This document shows positions 5,960-14,541 of a stretch of DNA of 30,074 nucleotides, piece after piece. The notes under the pieces were generated by a model. That model searched no databases, was not told the origin of the DNA, and saw only the letters and a list, made by a program, of their open reading frames with translations. Location: positions 1 through 30,074 of the IMG/VR virus record IMGVR_UViG_3300031851_000118. One strand, given 5' to 3'. Position numbers and translations under genes: made by a program. The number at the start of each line of letters is the position of its first letter. Within the stretch, counting starts at the first letter, position 1. This stretch comes from a virus.

Positions 5960-8314
5960 CTAAATTGCACAACTGTCGCAATATTCTTCGTACTCATCGT
6001 CTGTGCCGTTAAACTCCGCACGTCCAATCTGTGGTTCAAAGCCGTTAATAGGGCTTTCTAACTTAACTTCTTCTTGTTCATCTTCTAAATCGTTAGGATC
6101 AGACTTGAAGTCATAGGTGTTTTGGTAGTATGAAGTTTTCCAACCTAGCTTATATGTAGTTAACATATCTTGTAGCATTACACTCATTGGAACTTCATTG
6201 TTTTCAAAGTGTGTTGGGTTGTAACTCCAGTTACCTGAAATTGCTTGATCAAAGAACTTTTGCATTACTGCTACTATGTTAATATAGCCTTCGTTGCTAG
6301 GCATATCCCATAGCAATGTGTAATAGTTCTTTAATGACTGATACTGTGGAACAATCTGCTTAAGAGGCCCTTTTTTGCTTTTCTTAATGGACAAGAATCC
6401 TCTAGGTGGCTCAATACCGTTTGTGGCATTCGACACAATGGAACTGCTTTCCGATGGCATCTGTGCGGACAACGTTGAGTGCCTAAGTCCGTCCTTAACA
6501 ATTGAAGATCTAAGAGTCTCCCAATCATATTTTAGTGTAATCTTGCATACGTCATCCAAGTCCTTTTTATATGTGTCAATGGGTAGTACTCCATCGCTAT
6601 ATTTAGTACGGTCAAAATATTCACACTTGCCTTTTTCTTTAGCTAGATTGTTTGACGCTTGTAACAGATAATATTGAAATGCTTCTGTTAGCTCGTGTAC
6701 TTTTGTTAATGCTTTTTTGTCGCTATACTTAACTTGATTCTTAGCTAGGTAATGTGCTAGTCCAATGTAACCTACACCTAAGCTACGTCTTGCTTTAGTA
6801 CTTTTCTCTGCGGCTAAAATTGGATACTTCTGATAGTCAATAATTTCATCTAATGCTCTTACTGCCATATCACACAAGTCTTCTAGTTCATCTAGATTGT
6901 TAATTTTACCTACGTTAATAGCACTAAGAATACACAATGCAATTTCACCTTCTGGATCGTCAATGTGTTGTAGTGGCTTAGTTGGTAATGTAATCTCTTG
7001 ACACAAGTTACTCATGTAAACTGTGTCCTTAAATGAACTGTGTGTATTAGCATGATCAACATTCATAATATAGATACGTCCTGTTTCTGCACGTTCTTTA
7101 ATTAATGCACTAAACAAGTCCATTGCTGAAATAGTTTTTGTACGTAATGTTTTGCTACGTTCATATTTTGCATACAACTCTGCAAACTTATCTTGGTCTG
7201 AATAAAATGCTTCGTATAAGTCTGGCACTTCATGTGGCGAGAACAAAGTTATATCGCCGCCGGATAATAATCTTTCATACATAGTTTTATTAAGCTGAAT
7301 TGAATAATCTAACTTACGTACTCTGTTATCCTCTGTACCTTTGTTATTCTTTAGCACAAGGATGTCTTCAATTTCGTAATGCCATATTGGGAAGTGTGTA
7401 GTTGCACTACCACCACGTACACCATTTTGTGTACAACAACGTACTGTTGCTTCAAACTTCTTTAGGAATGGGACAACACCTGTGTGTGCTACTTCACCAC
7501 CTCTAATTTTACTGTTTACTGCTCTAATACGTCCTGCGTTAATTCCTATTCCTGCTCTTTGTGCGGTATAACGCCCAATAGCCATATCAGAACTAAAAAT
7601 GGAATTAAGGGTATCATCGCTATCAACAAGTACGCAAGAAGCAAATTGTCTAAGAGGTGTGCGGACGCCGGCCATAACGGGCGTCGGGATATTGATTTTA
7701 AAAAGGGAGGTCGCATCGTAGTATCTCCTTACATATTGCATACGTGATTGTGCTGGATATTCTGCGAACAATGTTGCCGCGATCATCATGTACATCATTT
7801 GTGGAGATTCATAAATGTCACCACTGCTTCTATCTTGTACAAGGTACTTGTCAACTACTTGACGAAGTCCTGCATACGTAAAGTTCTCATCACGTTTATG
7901 CTTAATGTATTTGTTTAATGTTGAAAGTTCGTCTTCGGTATACTTTTCTAAGATAGCTGGATCGTATACACCACGGTCAATGTTACGTTTGATTACATCA
8001 ATTAAAGGAATAGGATTGTATTGGCCAAATGACTCTTTGTAGATAGGGTATAATAATAAACGTGCCGCGACAAACTGATAGTTAGGATTTTCTAATGTAA
8101 TTAAATCGTTTGCACTTTTAACTAGGATTTCTTGAATCTCTGCTGTACTCATGTCGTCATAGAATTGAATGTTTGCATTCATTTCAATTTGACTACTACT
8201 AACTCCTGCTAGTCCTTCACACGCTTCTTCTACAACAAAGTGAATTTTATTGATGTCTAGTGGTACACTTGACCCATCTCTTTTTTGGATTTGGATTCCC
8301 AAGCCGTTTGTCAT
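5960..8314 (-). CDS. nrdA: Class Ia ribonucleotide reductase, large (catalytic) subunit
   Basis: A 784-aa R1 protein. Residues about 1-95 form an ATP-cone for activity control (QKRDGSSVPLDINKI). The active site matches E. coli NrdA: Cys227 in ASCVLVDSDD, Asn436/Cys438/Glu440 in SNLCQEITLP, and Cys461 in ALCILSAINVG. The radical-transfer Tyr pair is in TSYYQNTYD near the C-terminus. The tail ends YCDSCAI, keeping the two redox-shuttle cysteines used with glutaredoxin or thioredoxin. No intein or intron interrupts it. It reduces ribonucleoside diphosphates together with NrdB. The start is an ATG with a late-type promoter about 48 bases upstream. Confidence 0.97.
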   Translation of the reverse strand: MTNGLGIQIQKRDGSSVPLDINKIHFVVEEACEGLAGVSSSQIEMNANIQFYDDMSTAEIQEILVKSANDLITLENPNYQFVAARLLLYPIYKESFGQYNPIPLIDVIKRNIDRGVYDPAILEKYTEDELSTLNKYIKHKRDENFTYAGLRQVVDKYLVQDRSSGDIYESPQMMYMMIAATLFAEYPAQSRMQYVRRYYDATSLFKINIPTPVMAGVRTPLRQFASCVLVDSDDTLNSIFSSDMAIGRYTAQRAGIGINAGRIRAVNSKIRGGEVAHTGVVPFLKKFEATVRCCTQNGVRGGSATTHFPIWHYEIEDILVLKNNKGTEDNRVRKLDYSIQLNKTMYERLLSGGDITLFSPHEVPDLYEAFYSDQDKFAELYAKYERSKTLRTKTISAMDLFSALIKERAETGRIYIMNVDHANTHSSFKDTVYMSNLCQEITLPTKPLQHIDDPEGEIALCILSAINVGKINNLDELEDLCDMAVRALDEIIDYQKYPILAAEKSTKARRSLGVGYIGLAHYLAKNQVKYSDKKALTKVHELTEAFQYYLLQASNNLAKEKGKCEYFDRTKYSDGVLPIDTYKKDLDDVCKITLKYDWETLRSSIVKDGLRHSTLSAQMPSESSSIVSNATNGIEPPRGFLSIKKSKKGPLKQIVPQYQSLKNYYTLLWDMPSNEGYINIVAVMQKFFDQAISGNWSYNPTHFENNEVPMSVMLQDMLTTYKLGWKTSYYQNTYDFKSDPNDLEDEQEEVKLESPINGFEPQIGRAEFNGTDDEYEEYCDSCAI

Positions 8315-8361
8315 TCTCTATCTCCTAATCTTTAATCTTAATCTTTAATATTAATGTAAGT

Positions 8362-8369
8362 GTATTTAT
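8362..8369 (-). promoter_or_regulatory. Late-type promoter (ATAAATAC) for nrdA
   Basis: Minus-strand ATAAATAC overlapping the stop of the upstream gene, about 48 bases before the nrdA ATG. The leader contains short repeated AAGATTAA-like units. Confidence 0.55.
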
Positions 8370-8791
8370 TGAAGCCGGGGCATTCGATATATGCGTTGTG
8401 ATATAAATTCTGTTGGTAAATCTGCTCTTTGGCAAACCTCGTCAAATTCATAACACAATACATGGTTATCTACGAATACAGGATAAAAAAATACCTCACT
8501 TGTCTTATCTGTACTGATATGTATCTCAAAATCACTTTGGGAAAACCTATCAGTTAATTGTAAAGTATAACACACAGCTAGGCTATGTGTCAAGTCACAA
8601 ATTTTATTTTGGAGTAATATCTCCCACGGACTAGGCCATGTTGCACGATCCCAAGGATCAATGCTTAATTTACAGCGTTCGTGTCTATCATAGTAGGAGA
8701 TTGCGTCCTGGAAGGGCTTATTACTTGTTTCTAGTTTCTTTCTAAATCTAGACCAGTCAAAGAGCCTGCTCTCAAAATTTAATTCTTGCAT
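8366..8791 (-). CDS. Unknown protein encoded after the tailspike, 141 aa
   Basis: The product begins MQELNFESRLFDWSRFRKKL and has Trp/Tyr-rich middle parts (DPWDRATWPSPWEILL, residues about 45-60). No signal peptide, membrane segment or catalytic motif is seen. It overlaps the tailspike gene by one base (TAATG), so translation is likely coupled. In many tailed phages such a partner is a chaperone or connector for the fiber, but this is a guess from position. The late-type promoter of nrdA overlaps its end. The gene call is secure because of the coupled start and the long open frame. Confidence 0.65.
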   Translation of the reverse strand: MQELNFESRLFDWSRFRKKLETSNKPFQDAISYYDRHERCKLSIDPWDRATWPSPWEILLQNKICDLTHSLAVCYTLQLTDRFSQSDFEIHISTDKTSEVFFYPVFVDNHVLCYEFDEVCQRADLPTEFISQRIYRMPRLQ

Positions 8792-10419
8792 TAAGTCTTA
8801 TATGTAACGTTAAAGGATATTGACCCTGTATCACTAGTTGTTGTATTCTTCATCTGCACAACTATTGTTTCGTTAGTTGCATCTCCATCCTCATCAGCTA
8901 ATGCTGTTTGAAATTCTAAATTAGGTCTGTATGCGTCAGTTCCTAAAAATGTAAACTCGTCTGTTGTTTGCGTAGTTCCGTCTGCAAGGTTAACAAAGAT
9001 GTTTAGTACACCTTCTCTAATTGCGTTAACGGCTGTTGATTTGTATACATACGCAATTTGTACGTTTTTACTAACTTCGCCACTACACTTTAATACTCTT
9101 ACAAATGTATTCTGTTGTGCTACAGGAATTCTATATGAAAACTCATTTTTAAATAATCCTGGCCCTTCAACTTCTGGTACATATTTGTAGCCTGAAATCA
9201 ATGTTTGGTTATATGACAAATCTGCTGTTCTGTCAAAGAAGTCACCGTCACTGCTATTAGTTAATGCAGTACCGTCTGTAAACTTAATAATAGCAAATGA
9301 AGCATTTGAGTTTGCTCCACCATTGTTACCAACACTAGTAAATGTGTTATGTGTGCTTCTATTATAGTTACCCTTGTTAACAAATATACCGTATTCGTCA
9401 ATGTCTGTAAATGTACTACTAGTAATTGTATTTTTCTGTGGACCTGTTAATTGTCCTTGAGCACCAATAGTAGTTCCTTGTCCAAATACAACACCTCTGT
9501 CTAAAGTTTTAAATGTTGTATTACTAAACGTATTTTCTTTAATATCAAAATCACTAAACACACCATATGAGTGTCCTTCGATAGTACAGTTAGTAAACGT
9601 ATTATTGTTTGAACTTACTGCTGTTGATAAACTGTTTAATAGTACACCAACTTGTGTTGCTGTTACTACTGTACCTGTTGACCAAGTGCCTTTAATAGTA
9701 ATATCTTCAAACGTACTGTTTCTACAACTAGTCAATGCTAGTCCTGTATTAACAGTTTGTTGTACTAGTGTAAAGCCTGACACTTTAATATCTTGTGCTT
9801 GATTAATAAATGAGCTAGTTGCATCACTGGCATATGTACCTGGAGTACTTGTGCTATTAACAGTTTCTATAATTGGAAACGCACCAGTCTGTGTAATGAT
9901 TGTTCTTTCACTGCCTTCACCAACTAGTGTAGCATGTGGCGGAACTTTTAAACTGTTTGATAATGTGTAATTACCTGCTGGAAAATATAATTTTACTCTA
10001 CTTGTAACACTTCCTTTTGATGCATTGTTTAGGTATAGTTGATCAATAGCTCTTTGTAAAACTGTTGTTTGATCTGAACCATCACCTAATGCACCAAACG
10101 ACAATACATTTACTGTTTCGTCTAGTCTTTCTTGTAATGTTCTAGTAACTGGAGTTGTAGCAGTAGCACCTGTTTGGATTGTTTCATCCGTTGCTTTGTA
10201 CTTGTATGTGTCTGCAAACGTAAACAAGTTATCATGTTGTGTAATAATCTTTGTATTACCAACTGCTGGTGCACCTTCTGATACTGAACCGTTACCAATG
10301 TAAAGTTCTCTAGCATCTACAGCCCAGCCAAACTCACCGCCAGCTAATTGCGGTATGCCAGTACCTGCATTCTTTTGTCCGCGTCTAACCTGTATACGTG
10401 AAATTTGTACAATCGCCAC
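8791..10419 (-). CDS. Tailspike/fiber protein with right-handed beta-helix domain
   Basis: A 542-aa protein. Residues 1-50 (ISRIQVRRG...PQLAGGEFGWAVDARELYIG) match the N-terminal particle-attachment segment found in many phage fibers. About residues 100-165 contain VLSFGALGDGSDQTTVLQRA and FPAGNYTL, the usual opening of pectate-lyase-like beta-helix tailspikes. Residues about 165-400 are repeated short strands (NTFTNCTIEGHSYGVF, NTFSNTTFKTLDRGVVF, NTITSSTFTDIDEYGIF), each one a helix coil. The C-terminal part is a beta-rich cap. The role is host surface recognition, possibly with polysaccharide cleavage. The start is a GTG with an AGGAG site 8 bases away and a late-type promoter upstream. Confidence 0.85.
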   Translation of the reverse strand: MAIVQISRIQVRRGQKNAGTGIPQLAGGEFGWAVDARELYIGNGSVSEGAPAVGNTKIITQHDNLFTFADTYKYKATDETIQTGATATTPVTRTLQERLDETVNVLSFGALGDGSDQTTVLQRAIDQLYLNNASKGSVTSRVKLYFPAGNYTLSNSLKVPPHATLVGEGSERTIITQTGAFPIIETVNSTSTPGTYASDATSSFINQAQDIKVSGFTLVQQTVNTGLALTSCRNSTFEDITIKGTWSTGTVVTATQVGVLLNSLSTAVSSNNNTFTNCTIEGHSYGVFSDFDIKENTFSNTTFKTLDRGVVFGQGTTIGAQGQLTGPQKNTITSSTFTDIDEYGIFVNKGNYNRSTHNTFTSVGNNGGANSNASFAIIKFTDGTALTNSSDGDFFDRTADLSYNQTLISGYKYVPEVEGPGLFKNEFSYRIPVAQQNTFVRVLKCSGEVSKNVQIAYVYKSTAVNAIREGVLNIFVNLADGTTQTTDEFTFLGTDAYRPNLEFQTALADEDGDATNETIVVQMKNTTTSDTGSISFNVTYKT

Positions 10420-10443
10420 TATATTTCTCCTAATTTGCTATTA

Positions 10444-10451
10444 GTATTTAT
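10444..10451 (-). promoter_or_regulatory. Late-type promoter (ATAAATAC) for the tailspike
   Basis: Minus-strand ATAAATAC 25 bases before the GTG start of the tailspike and overlapping the stop of the upstream nuclease gene. Confidence 0.6.
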
Positions 10452-11131
10452 CACTTCATGGAGTCATAATATTGATATACACGGTCCCACCACTTAGATT
10501 CCCACTCCTTAAATTCGTCTGGCCATAGATCAAACTGCTGATACGTTAAGTCGCGACAGCATACAAATACATGCCCTTCTTTAATGTCTGTGCCGTATAT
10601 TTCGTTATGTGCTAAGGCATAGGCTGTTAACTGCAAATAGTAATCTTCAATCCATTCTTTCTTCTTAGGCTTGTTAGATTGTTTAAAGTCCATAATACAA
10701 GGCTGGCCTTTGTATGTTCCTACAAGATCAGTCGTTCCTGCGTAGATTTGAGGGTGATAAAGCATCACTTCTGTACCCCATATAGCATCTACGTCAACCA
10801 TAGCATTATCACGGATTTGTTCACCCATCTTGTTTGCTTGTTGACTGTAAGGGTTACTGCCTGGTTGTGGCCATTCGCCTTCTAGTATGTAATCCTCTAA
10901 GAACTTGTGCATACGTGTTCCAACACTAGCGGCTTCTGTTACAATCTCTTGTGCTTTCTTTTCTCCAACACGCTTACGCCATGCGTTTAAATGCGTCATA
11001 TCCTTCGTTTTACTAAGGATTGTTGTAACACTTGCTACATGGTTACCATCTGGACAAGCGTACAAACGCTTGCCGTTTACGCTTTCTCTTTTTAGCTCTT
11101 TATAATCATACTGTTCGGTTATTAAACTCAT
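10451..11131 (-). CDS. PD-(D/E)XK (RecB/Cas4-like) nuclease
   Basis: A 226-aa protein with the motif order of the RecB-type exonuclease family. GTRMHKFLED (about residues 71-80) carries the motif-I His. A Glu follows in WGTEVMLY, then an Asp in YAGTTDLVG, then the core D...K in CIMDFKQSNK (about 146-155), and finally QLTAYALA (the Q...Y motif, about 167-174). These are the metal-binding and catalytic positions. It overlaps the preceding oxygenase gene by 4 bases (ATGA) and is last in the operon from the sigma70 promoter at 13204-13232. A likely role is DNA processing in replication or host DNA breakdown. The family is clear; the substrate is not. Confidence 0.85.
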   Translation of the reverse strand: MSLITEQYDYKELKRESVNGKRLYACPDGNHVASVTTILSKTKDMTHLNAWRKRVGEKKAQEIVTEAASVGTRMHKFLEDYILEGEWPQPGSNPYSQQANKMGEQIRDNAMVDVDAIWGTEVMLYHPQIYAGTTDLVGTYKGQPCIMDFKQSNKPKKKEWIEDYYLQLTAYALAHNEIYGTDIKEGHVFVCCRDLTYQQFDLWPDEFKEWESKWWDRVYQYYDSMK

Positions 11132-11670
11132 TTAATTTCTTCCTCTGGCTCTAGCCATTCTGTTACAAAATTGATAACCAATGCACTCCTTACGTTGTGG
11201 TAAGGGTACGTTCCATGATTAACGTTGCCTGTCATTAGTACTGTTTTACCTGGTGTAGGTACTATCTCATTAATACTAAGGGTAAGATCTCTTTCTGCAA
11301 TAATCGTGTATAACGAACCCGAATTATCGTTTGGTAGATCTAATTCTAAATCTTGTGCATACATTACTAAACTAATTAGATTAGGTTTGCCTGTATGATT
11401 ATGTACACTCTGATACTCGTGTGGTTTGTAGTTGTGCAACCAGCTTTCGTCTACTGTTACTTTCTTTACGGGTATGTTATGTTCATTCATTTTATCTCTA
11501 ACCCAGTTTTCCATACCTACAAAACAGTTAGGATCAATAGTACTTTGTATTCGTCTAGGATAGTCTTTAACTTCTGTAACGTGATTGTTTGCTTGTTGAT
11601 GTACAACAGACCATCCGTCATAGTGTGTTTCAATTACAGCTTGATTGTATCCTGTGTATACTTTATCCAT
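11128..11670 (-). CDS. Putative Fe(II)/2-oxoglutarate-type oxygenase, copy 3
   Basis: A 180-aa protein. YQSVHNHTG gives the first metal ligands, and PTPGKTVLMTGNVNHGTYPYH holds the distal His with a nearby Arg (NVRSALVINF) for the 2-oxoglutarate carboxylate. This is the double-stranded beta-helix layout. The same order and spacing (YQxxHNH, PxPGxTVxMxGxVxHGxYP, R, F) occurs in the gene at 11830-12591, so the two are paralogues. The first ligand set reads H-x-H instead of H-x-D/E, as in some phage members, so catalytic activity is not certain. It lies between the small membrane protein and the nuclease in a tightly overlapped operon. The substrate is unknown. Confidence 0.7.
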   Translation of the reverse strand: MDKVYTGYNQAVIETHYDGWSVVHQQANNHVTEVKDYPRRIQSTIDPNCFVGMENWVRDKMNEHNIPVKKVTVDESWLHNYKPHEYQSVHNHTGKPNLISLVMYAQDLELDLPNDNSGSLYTIIAERDLTLSINEIVPTPGKTVLMTGNVNHGTYPYHNVRSALVINFVTEWLEPEEEIK

Positions 11671-11837
11671 TACTTAAATTTCCTGTCTATCCACTTCTTG
11701 CCTACATATAATAATGCTATAACAATTACAATACCACCAAGTACTGTTGCTTCTAATATAATATCACCTTGACTTGAATCTATTTCAATGCCGTCCTCGC
11801 TGATTGCAATACGACATGTTTCACATGTTTCACTCAT
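11670..11837 (-). CDS. Small single-pass membrane protein with N-terminal CxxC, 55 aa
   Basis: The product starts MSETCETCRIAISEDG, has a CETC pair at residues 5-8, one membrane helix (about residues 27-46, LEATVLGGIVIVIALLYVG) and a basic tail KKWIDRKFK. The ATG at 11837 lies inside the last codons of the preceding oxygenase gene (an 8-base overlap of the form ATGAGTGA), so I prefer it to a start further upstream. Its stop overlaps the next oxygenase start (TAATG). The Cys pair and basic cytoplasmic tail suggest a membrane anchor, perhaps metal- or redox-linked; the function is unknown. Confidence 0.7.
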   Translation of the reverse strand: MSETCETCRIAISEDGIEIDSSQGDIILEATVLGGIVIVIALLYVGKKWIDRKFK

Positions 11838-12591
11838 TAGGATCAAACTCCTCGTCTGGTGCAAAGTAATCAAAGTCAAAGTCAACTACCCATGTACGCC
11901 TTGGTGCTTTACAAGGATAAACTCCGTGCCACACTCTACCATCCATAATAACTGTTCTACCTGGATATGGTGCAAATTGATTGTATTCTTGTGTACCATC
12001 TGGATTAGGCATTAGTGTGTAAAGCATACCGTTGTCAGGTGACATAGTTTTATGGTCACTGTCGTTAACAGGAGTTTCATCCATAGCCATTACCATACTA
12101 ATACATGCACTTCCGTGATTGTGTATTGCTTGGTATCCGCCATCACTATAGTCAACACACCAAGTCTTACTTACTTTAATAGTTTTAACAGGAATGCCGT
12201 TGCGTCTAACAACTTTCATTACCCATTCCATTAGTTGTTTCCAATCAATGTTATCAAACTTTTCTTTGTCTATAGGAGGAAAGTTTGACTGTACTGATGG
12301 TTCAAATCTTGTTTCTTTAAGAAGTTTACTGCTTGGAAAGCCTTGTTGTTCAGGTGTGTCAGGATTCATCTTATCTGACCTTACAACTTTGCCACCCCAT
12401 GCAGGTAAGTTAGGAGGAGTAATATCATATTGGTAACCATTGAATGTTGTTTTAACTTTGCTTTGGTCTTCACCCCTAAACTTGTCATTTTCAAATAGCT
12501 GTAAAAACTGTTCATGGAAAGGACATCTAATATCTACTATCCATTGATTACTTGCACTCATTAATGTGCCTAGGTCCATACGTTGTGTCAT
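11830..12591 (-). CDS. Putative Fe(II)/2-oxoglutarate-type oxygenase, copy 2
   Basis: A 253-aa protein. The C-terminal half has YQAIHNHGSA (metal ligands), then YPGRTVIMDGRVWHGVYP with the distal His, and PRRTWVVDFDF with the Arg expected to hold 2-oxoglutarate. It shares this whole pattern with the gene at 11128-11670. The N-terminal 100 residues are extra, with a Pro-rich stretch (DITPPNLPAWGG). It overlaps the upstream oxygenase gene by 4 bases and the downstream membrane-protein gene by 8. T4-like marine phages often carry several such oxygenases, mostly without known substrates; a role in modifying a phage or host protein is inference. Confidence 0.7.
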   Translation of the reverse strand: MTQRMDLGTLMSASNQWIVDIRCPFHEQFLQLFENDKFRGEDQSKVKTTFNGYQYDITPPNLPAWGGKVVRSDKMNPDTPEQQGFPSSKLLKETRFEPSVQSNFPPIDKEKFDNIDWKQLMEWVMKVVRRNGIPVKTIKVSKTWCVDYSDGGYQAIHNHGSACISMVMAMDETPVNDSDHKTMSPDNGMLYTLMPNPDGTQEYNQFAPYPGRTVIMDGRVWHGVYPCKAPRRTWVVDFDFDYFAPDEEFDPNE

Positions 12592-13181
12592 AGTGGTATA
12601 TCGTTCCTATCTCTGCCGTTGGTATTAATAGTAAATGTAATTCTATCTTCATCGCTGTTACTTGCTTGAGTCTTGTGTGTTAGCCAACCCGGAAATATTA
12701 CAACGTCATTAGTTTGTACACTTACTTCTTTCCAGTAATCGTGTATTGTGTTAGTAGGAATACGTGAATAACCTGACCAGTTAGTTCTTAGTAACTGTTC
12801 AAACTCTATGTTACCACTTTGTGGTGGAACTTGTACGTATGCAGACACTACTACGTTTGCACTACCATGATCATGTGGTAATGTATGTGCATCTCGTTTG
12901 TGTAAATTAGTCCAACTACCTGTAGCAATAATATCTGTGTACTGTATATCCCATTCAGCTAGAGCTATTTCAATCTTTGGACGTAACCAAATCATAAAAT
13001 CTCTATTACATTCCCATTCGTGAGGAGGGTTAGCATGACCTGCCGTACTCTTGCCACCATCAGCTTCTGTTTGATGTAACTGTGCTTCTGTGGATTGGTA
13101 GTCTTTAAATGCTTGTACATCAAAGCCTGGACTATAATTATATTTCCAAACTAGATTAGGTACAATAGATACTTCATTCAT
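12588..13181 (-). CDS. Fe(II)/2-oxoglutarate-type oxygenase (2OG-FeII_Oxy_5-like), copy 1
   Basis: A 197-aa protein with the layout of the prolyl-4-hydroxylase-like family common in marine phages. It has HDHGSANVVVSAYVQVPPQS with the ligands His103/His105 and the strand leading to P..SGNIEF, then VVIFPGWLTHKTQAS (distal His169), then DRITFTINTNG (Arg180 for 2-oxoglutarate). It is the first gene behind a near-consensus sigma70 promoter (13204-13232), with a GGAGG ribosome site. It is distinct in sequence from the two downstream oxygenases, so the operon holds two subfamilies. The substrate is unknown; being early-type, it may act on host or phage components soon after infection. Confidence 0.8.
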   Translation of the reverse strand: MNEVSIVPNLVWKYNYSPGFDVQAFKDYQSTEAQLHQTEADGGKSTAGHANPPHEWECNRDFMIWLRPKIEIALAEWDIQYTDIIATGSWTNLHKRDAHTLPHDHGSANVVVSAYVQVPPQSGNIEFEQLLRTNWSGYSRIPTNTIHDYWKEVSVQTNDVVIFPGWLTHKTQASNSDEDRITFTINTNGRDRNDIPL

Positions 13182-13203
13182 AGTTTCCTCCTATACATTA
13201 TAT

Positions 13204-13232
13204 AGTATACAGGAAGTGTTCTACGTTGTCAA
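13204..13232 (-). promoter_or_regulatory. Sigma70-type promoter of the oxygenase/nuclease operon
   Basis: Minus strand TTGACA (13227-13232), a 17-bp spacer, then TATACT (13204-13209), 23 bases before the ATG of the first oxygenase with a GGAGG site between. This is a near-consensus housekeeping promoter and suggests early expression. Confidence 0.85.
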
Positions 13233-13241
13233 GTGGTTTTG

Positions 13242-13523
13242 TTATGCAGTTGCTTTTGATGTTGCACGTTGAGCCATTTTATCTACTTCGCCGTCAGTCT
13301 TTTGACCTTTTGGTGCATCGCTAGGTGCTTCTTTCTTTGTGTAAAGAGTAATACCTTTTGAATCAAAGTTTTTAACTAATGGTTGTATCTCTGGATTCTC
13401 ATCATAAATTCTTTTGAAGCCATCGTAATCAAACTGTGGCTTTTTTAAGTTCTTCATGATAGTGTTCATTGCATCAAATGAAAGATAGGCAGGCTGATTT
13501 TGAGTATCGGCACTACCTATCAC
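13242..13523 (-). CDS. ORF continuing the upstream virion-type gene in the -1 frame
   Basis: A 93-aa open frame with a possible GTG start (MIGSADTQNQPAYLSFDA...) but no ribosome site in front of it. The frame stays open upstream for another 26 codons, up to an A9 run (13602-13610) inside the preceding gene. There a -1 slip at A AAA AAG would join the two proteins into one of about 425 aa. The middle (FDYDGFKRIYDENPEIQPLVKNFDSKGITLYTK) resembles short conserved proteins of marine T4-like phages. The C-terminus is Lys/Ala-rich. I think this is the C-terminal part of one protein, made by frameshifting or transcript slippage, or separated by a homopolymer error in the assembly. A stand-alone product from GTG is less likely. 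Confidence 0.6.
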   Translation of the reverse strand: MIGSADTQNQPAYLSFDAMNTIMKNLKKPQFDYDGFKRIYDENPEIQPLVKNFDSKGITLYTKKEAPSDAPKGQKTDGEVDKMAQRATSKATA

Positions 13524-13576
13524 ATTTCTAAATACGTTTATTAAGGAAGACTTGGTGTCTGAATCGGAAGCCTCAG

Positions 13577-14518
13577 CTACTTTTTTGCTTGAGGTACTAC
13601 CTTTTTTTTTGAATCAGTTAATAACTGAGCTAGTCTGCGTGAGCGTAAAACACTTTCTCGTTTACCTCTGTCCGCAATTTCTTCTCCGCCTGTTGCAGGT
13701 TCACTTGCTCCAAATTCATCATCTACTGGTGCTTCAGCATCGGCGTCTTGGTCAACTGTTGGTTCCATAGCTGGGTCCTCTGCAGGAGCCTCAACGTCTG
13801 TTCCCATAGTCTCTGGAGCGCCTTCGCCTGTTACGATAGCTACGCCACCTGTTAATGCTTCTCTGGTTGTTTCAAATACTGTGTAAAGATTTTCTAGTGC
13901 TGGTTTTACAGTTCCAATAAATGTTTCAGATGCTTCTGAACCCATCTCATCTCTAATTTTGTCGCCTAGTTCTAGCATACTTTCTGTTTGCATTTCTGCT
14001 GTGTCTTCCATCCAACCTGTAACACGGTCTACCATGTCTTTGGCCGCCATAACTAAAGTGGCCGCTTCTTCTGCGCCTTCATTAGTTTTCTTTTTGCCTG
14101 CAATAGCTTTTTGCAAACCTGCTGGAAGTTTCTTTTGTTTTGCTGATAAGCCTTTTGAGTCTGAATCTTTTGAATCGCCTTTTTCTTTTGCGGCTTTCTT
14201 CATTGGCTCTTTCTTGTCGCCGTCTTTGTCTAAATCTAAAAAGTCTGGTTTCGCTTCGTTAGCAGTTTCTCTTTCAAGCATCTCTTGATTGATAACGTCT
14301 AGGAACATTTTAGCTTTCTGATATGTATCACTTGAATGTACGCTTTCAAACTGTTCGCTTGTTTCAACTTGGCTTAGCTGTGTACGTAATTTATTACGTG
14401 CATCTTCTAGTTGCTCCACAGTAAATTTATCAAGAGCAATTCTTGTTCCAAAAGTTTTAGCTAGGCTTTCATTTAAAGCATTAGCTGTTAAAGGTTTTTT
14501 CAAATCGTTAAGTTTCAT
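13577..14518 (-). CDS. Probable virion protein, 313 aa, ending just after an A9 slip site
   Basis: The N-terminal 85 residues are helical (FTVEQLEDARNKLRTQLSQV). A charged linker follows with a Ca-loop-like DLDKDGDKKEP near residue 97. Residues 100-230 are another helical part, and the tail is acidic and Pro/Ala-rich (about 230-285). It starts behind a late-type promoter (14542-14549) with an AAGGAA site and heads a run of probable structural genes. It ends TDSKKKVVPQAKK, where the three Lys codons AAA AAA AAG form a slippery heptamer; the -1 frame runs on into the next ORF. Similar acidic, linker-rich proteins are virion components in T4-like cyanophages. No enzyme motif is seen. Confidence 0.65.
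   Translation of the reverse strand: MKLNDLKKPLTANALNESLAKTFGTRIALDKFTVEQLEDARNKLRTQLSQVETSEQFESVHSSDTYQKAKMFLDVINQEMLERETANEAKPDFLDLDKDGDKKEPMKKAAKEKGDSKDSDSKGLSAKQKKLPAGLQKAIAGKKKTNEGAEEAATLVMAAKDMVDRVTGWMEDTAEMQTESMLELGDKIRDEMGSEASETFIGTVKPALENLYTVFETTREALTGGVAIVTGEGAPETMGTDVEAPAEDPAMEPTVDQDADAEAPVDDEFGASEPATGGEEIADRGKRESVLRSRRLAQLLTDSKKKVVPQAKK
13602..13610 (-). other. A9 slippery site for a possible -1 frameshift
   Basis: Nine consecutive A on the minus strand, read TCA AAA AAA AAG in the 313-aa frame. The -1 frame has no stop from here to 13242, across 26 codons and then the entire 93-aa ORF. An 11-base mini-hairpin AGGTAGTACCT follows directly. Confidence 0.55.
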
Positions 14519-14541
14519 ATCAGTTGTTCCTTACATTAATA

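Noticed and set aside
5960-8314. Intein or intron in nrdA, as seen in some phages
   Set aside because: The frame is continuous at normal length and the active-site motifs are uninterrupted.
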